Below, in pieces: positions 24,141-24,366 of a DNA stretch of 24,366 nucleotides. The stretch is from Bacteroidota bacterium. GTDB taxonomy: Bacteria; Bacteroidota; Ignavibacteria; Ignavibacteriales; Melioribacteraceae. The stretch covers positions 1-24,366 of the forward strand of contig JAJYMU010000188.1 in assembly GCA_021786655.1 (NCBI GenBank), read 5' to 3'. The position numbers were made by a program, and so were the translations under genes. The notes below the pieces were generated by a model. That model did not search any database. It saw nothing but the letters and a program-made list of their open reading frames with translations, and was not told the origin of the DNA. The number at the start of each line of letters is the position of its first letter. The stretch's first letter is position 1.

Positions 24141-24366
24141 TCATGTTGGGCAGTTGCTATTTAAGGAGGACCTCCTTGAATAGAGGAAAGTCCGAACTCC
24201 GCAGAACAAAGTGCCGGGTAACTCCCGGGGTGCCGGTTTGTTCGGTACACGGAAAGTGCCACAGAAAAAATACTTCCTGTCAAAGGCGGGCTAAACCCAC
24301 CTTCGGCGGGTAAAGGTGAAAAGGCAGGGTAAAAGCCTACCGCTCCGGAAGTAATTCCGGAGGTCT
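24141..24366 (+). ncRNA. rnpB: RNase P RNA, 5' part, cut by the window end
   Basis: This is the catalytic RNA that trims tRNA 5' ends. The conserved block GAGGAAAGTCCGAACTCC is present near 24184. Before it, the P3 hairpin AAGGAGG/CCTCCTT is flanked by CTATT/GAATAG pairing. After it come ACAGAAA, then AGGTGAAAAGG and GTAAAAGCCTACCGC, matching the bacterial type A core. The 3' end, with the second P4 strand, lies beyond the window. The 5' end is approximate, within about 10-15 bases. Confidence 0.92.

Noticed and set aside
1..24366. CRISPR arrays, tRNA genes, rRNA and complete insertion sequences
   Set aside because: No regularly spaced direct repeats, no tRNA-like cloverleaf noticed, no rRNA core strings and no transposase ORF were seen.

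Overview
The window reads as bacterial chromosome of moderate to low GC (roughly 40% by eye). The mix of families points to the Bacteroidota/Ignavibacteriota/Chlorobi side of the tree, most like an Ignavibacteria-type genome: an argCJBRGH cluster with its own ArgR, a NatA/NatB-type exporter, an M13 peptidase, YitT and DUF486 membrane proteins, a PAS-rich histidine kinase and a small Bacteroidota-like orphan antitoxin. This assignment is inference, because no rRNA or other strong taxonomic marker is present.

Layout. 1-255: non-coding, with three short GC-rich hairpins. 256-2723 (+): an exported protein of unknown function, an AlkD-type DNA glycosylase and a DUF486 membrane protein. 2888-9204 (+): the arginine operon argC-argJ-argB-argR-argG-argH, preceded by two tandem ARG-box-like palindromes that overlay a sigma70-like promoter. 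9205-9859: a scarred region with a small minus-strand antitoxin-like ORF whose 3' end is made of a double-hairpin repeat, then a decayed 3' end of a second argH. 9860-16696 (+): an M13 metallopeptidase, an ABC exporter pair, a small unknown protein, a YitT-family protein and a methyltransferase. 16920-18131 (+): a radical SAM protein. 18185-22760 (-): a probable three-gene unit of periplasmic alpha-amylase-like protein, PAS histidine kinase and GNAT acetyltransferase. 22868-24013 (+): an AI-2E/PerM-family membrane protein. About 24141 to the window end (+): the 5' part of RNase P RNA.

How the genes work together. ArgJ, ArgB and ArgC supply the acetylated ornithine branch, and ArgG and ArgH finish arginine from citrulline. 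argD and the carbamoyltransferase gene are not in the window. ArgR is encoded in the middle of the operon, and the operator-like palindromes cover the predicted -35 and -10, so autoregulated repression by arginine is the natural reading. ArgB also carries the N-terminal extension and C-terminal signature of arginine-inhibited kinases, which suggests feedback at the enzyme level too.

The most unusual content is small and repetitive. Two conserved enzymes, ArgH and the GNAT protein, each carry an in-frame, GC-rich, hairpin-forming insertion of about 16-19 codons in an otherwise canonical family sequence. This resembles, by analogy only, the palindromic elements that insert inside Rickettsia genes. 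A second class of palindromes framed by TGTAGRG sits just after stop codons at two loci and inside the antitoxin-like ORF at a third. The remnant of a second argH downstream of the intact one suggests duplication or replacement of that gene.
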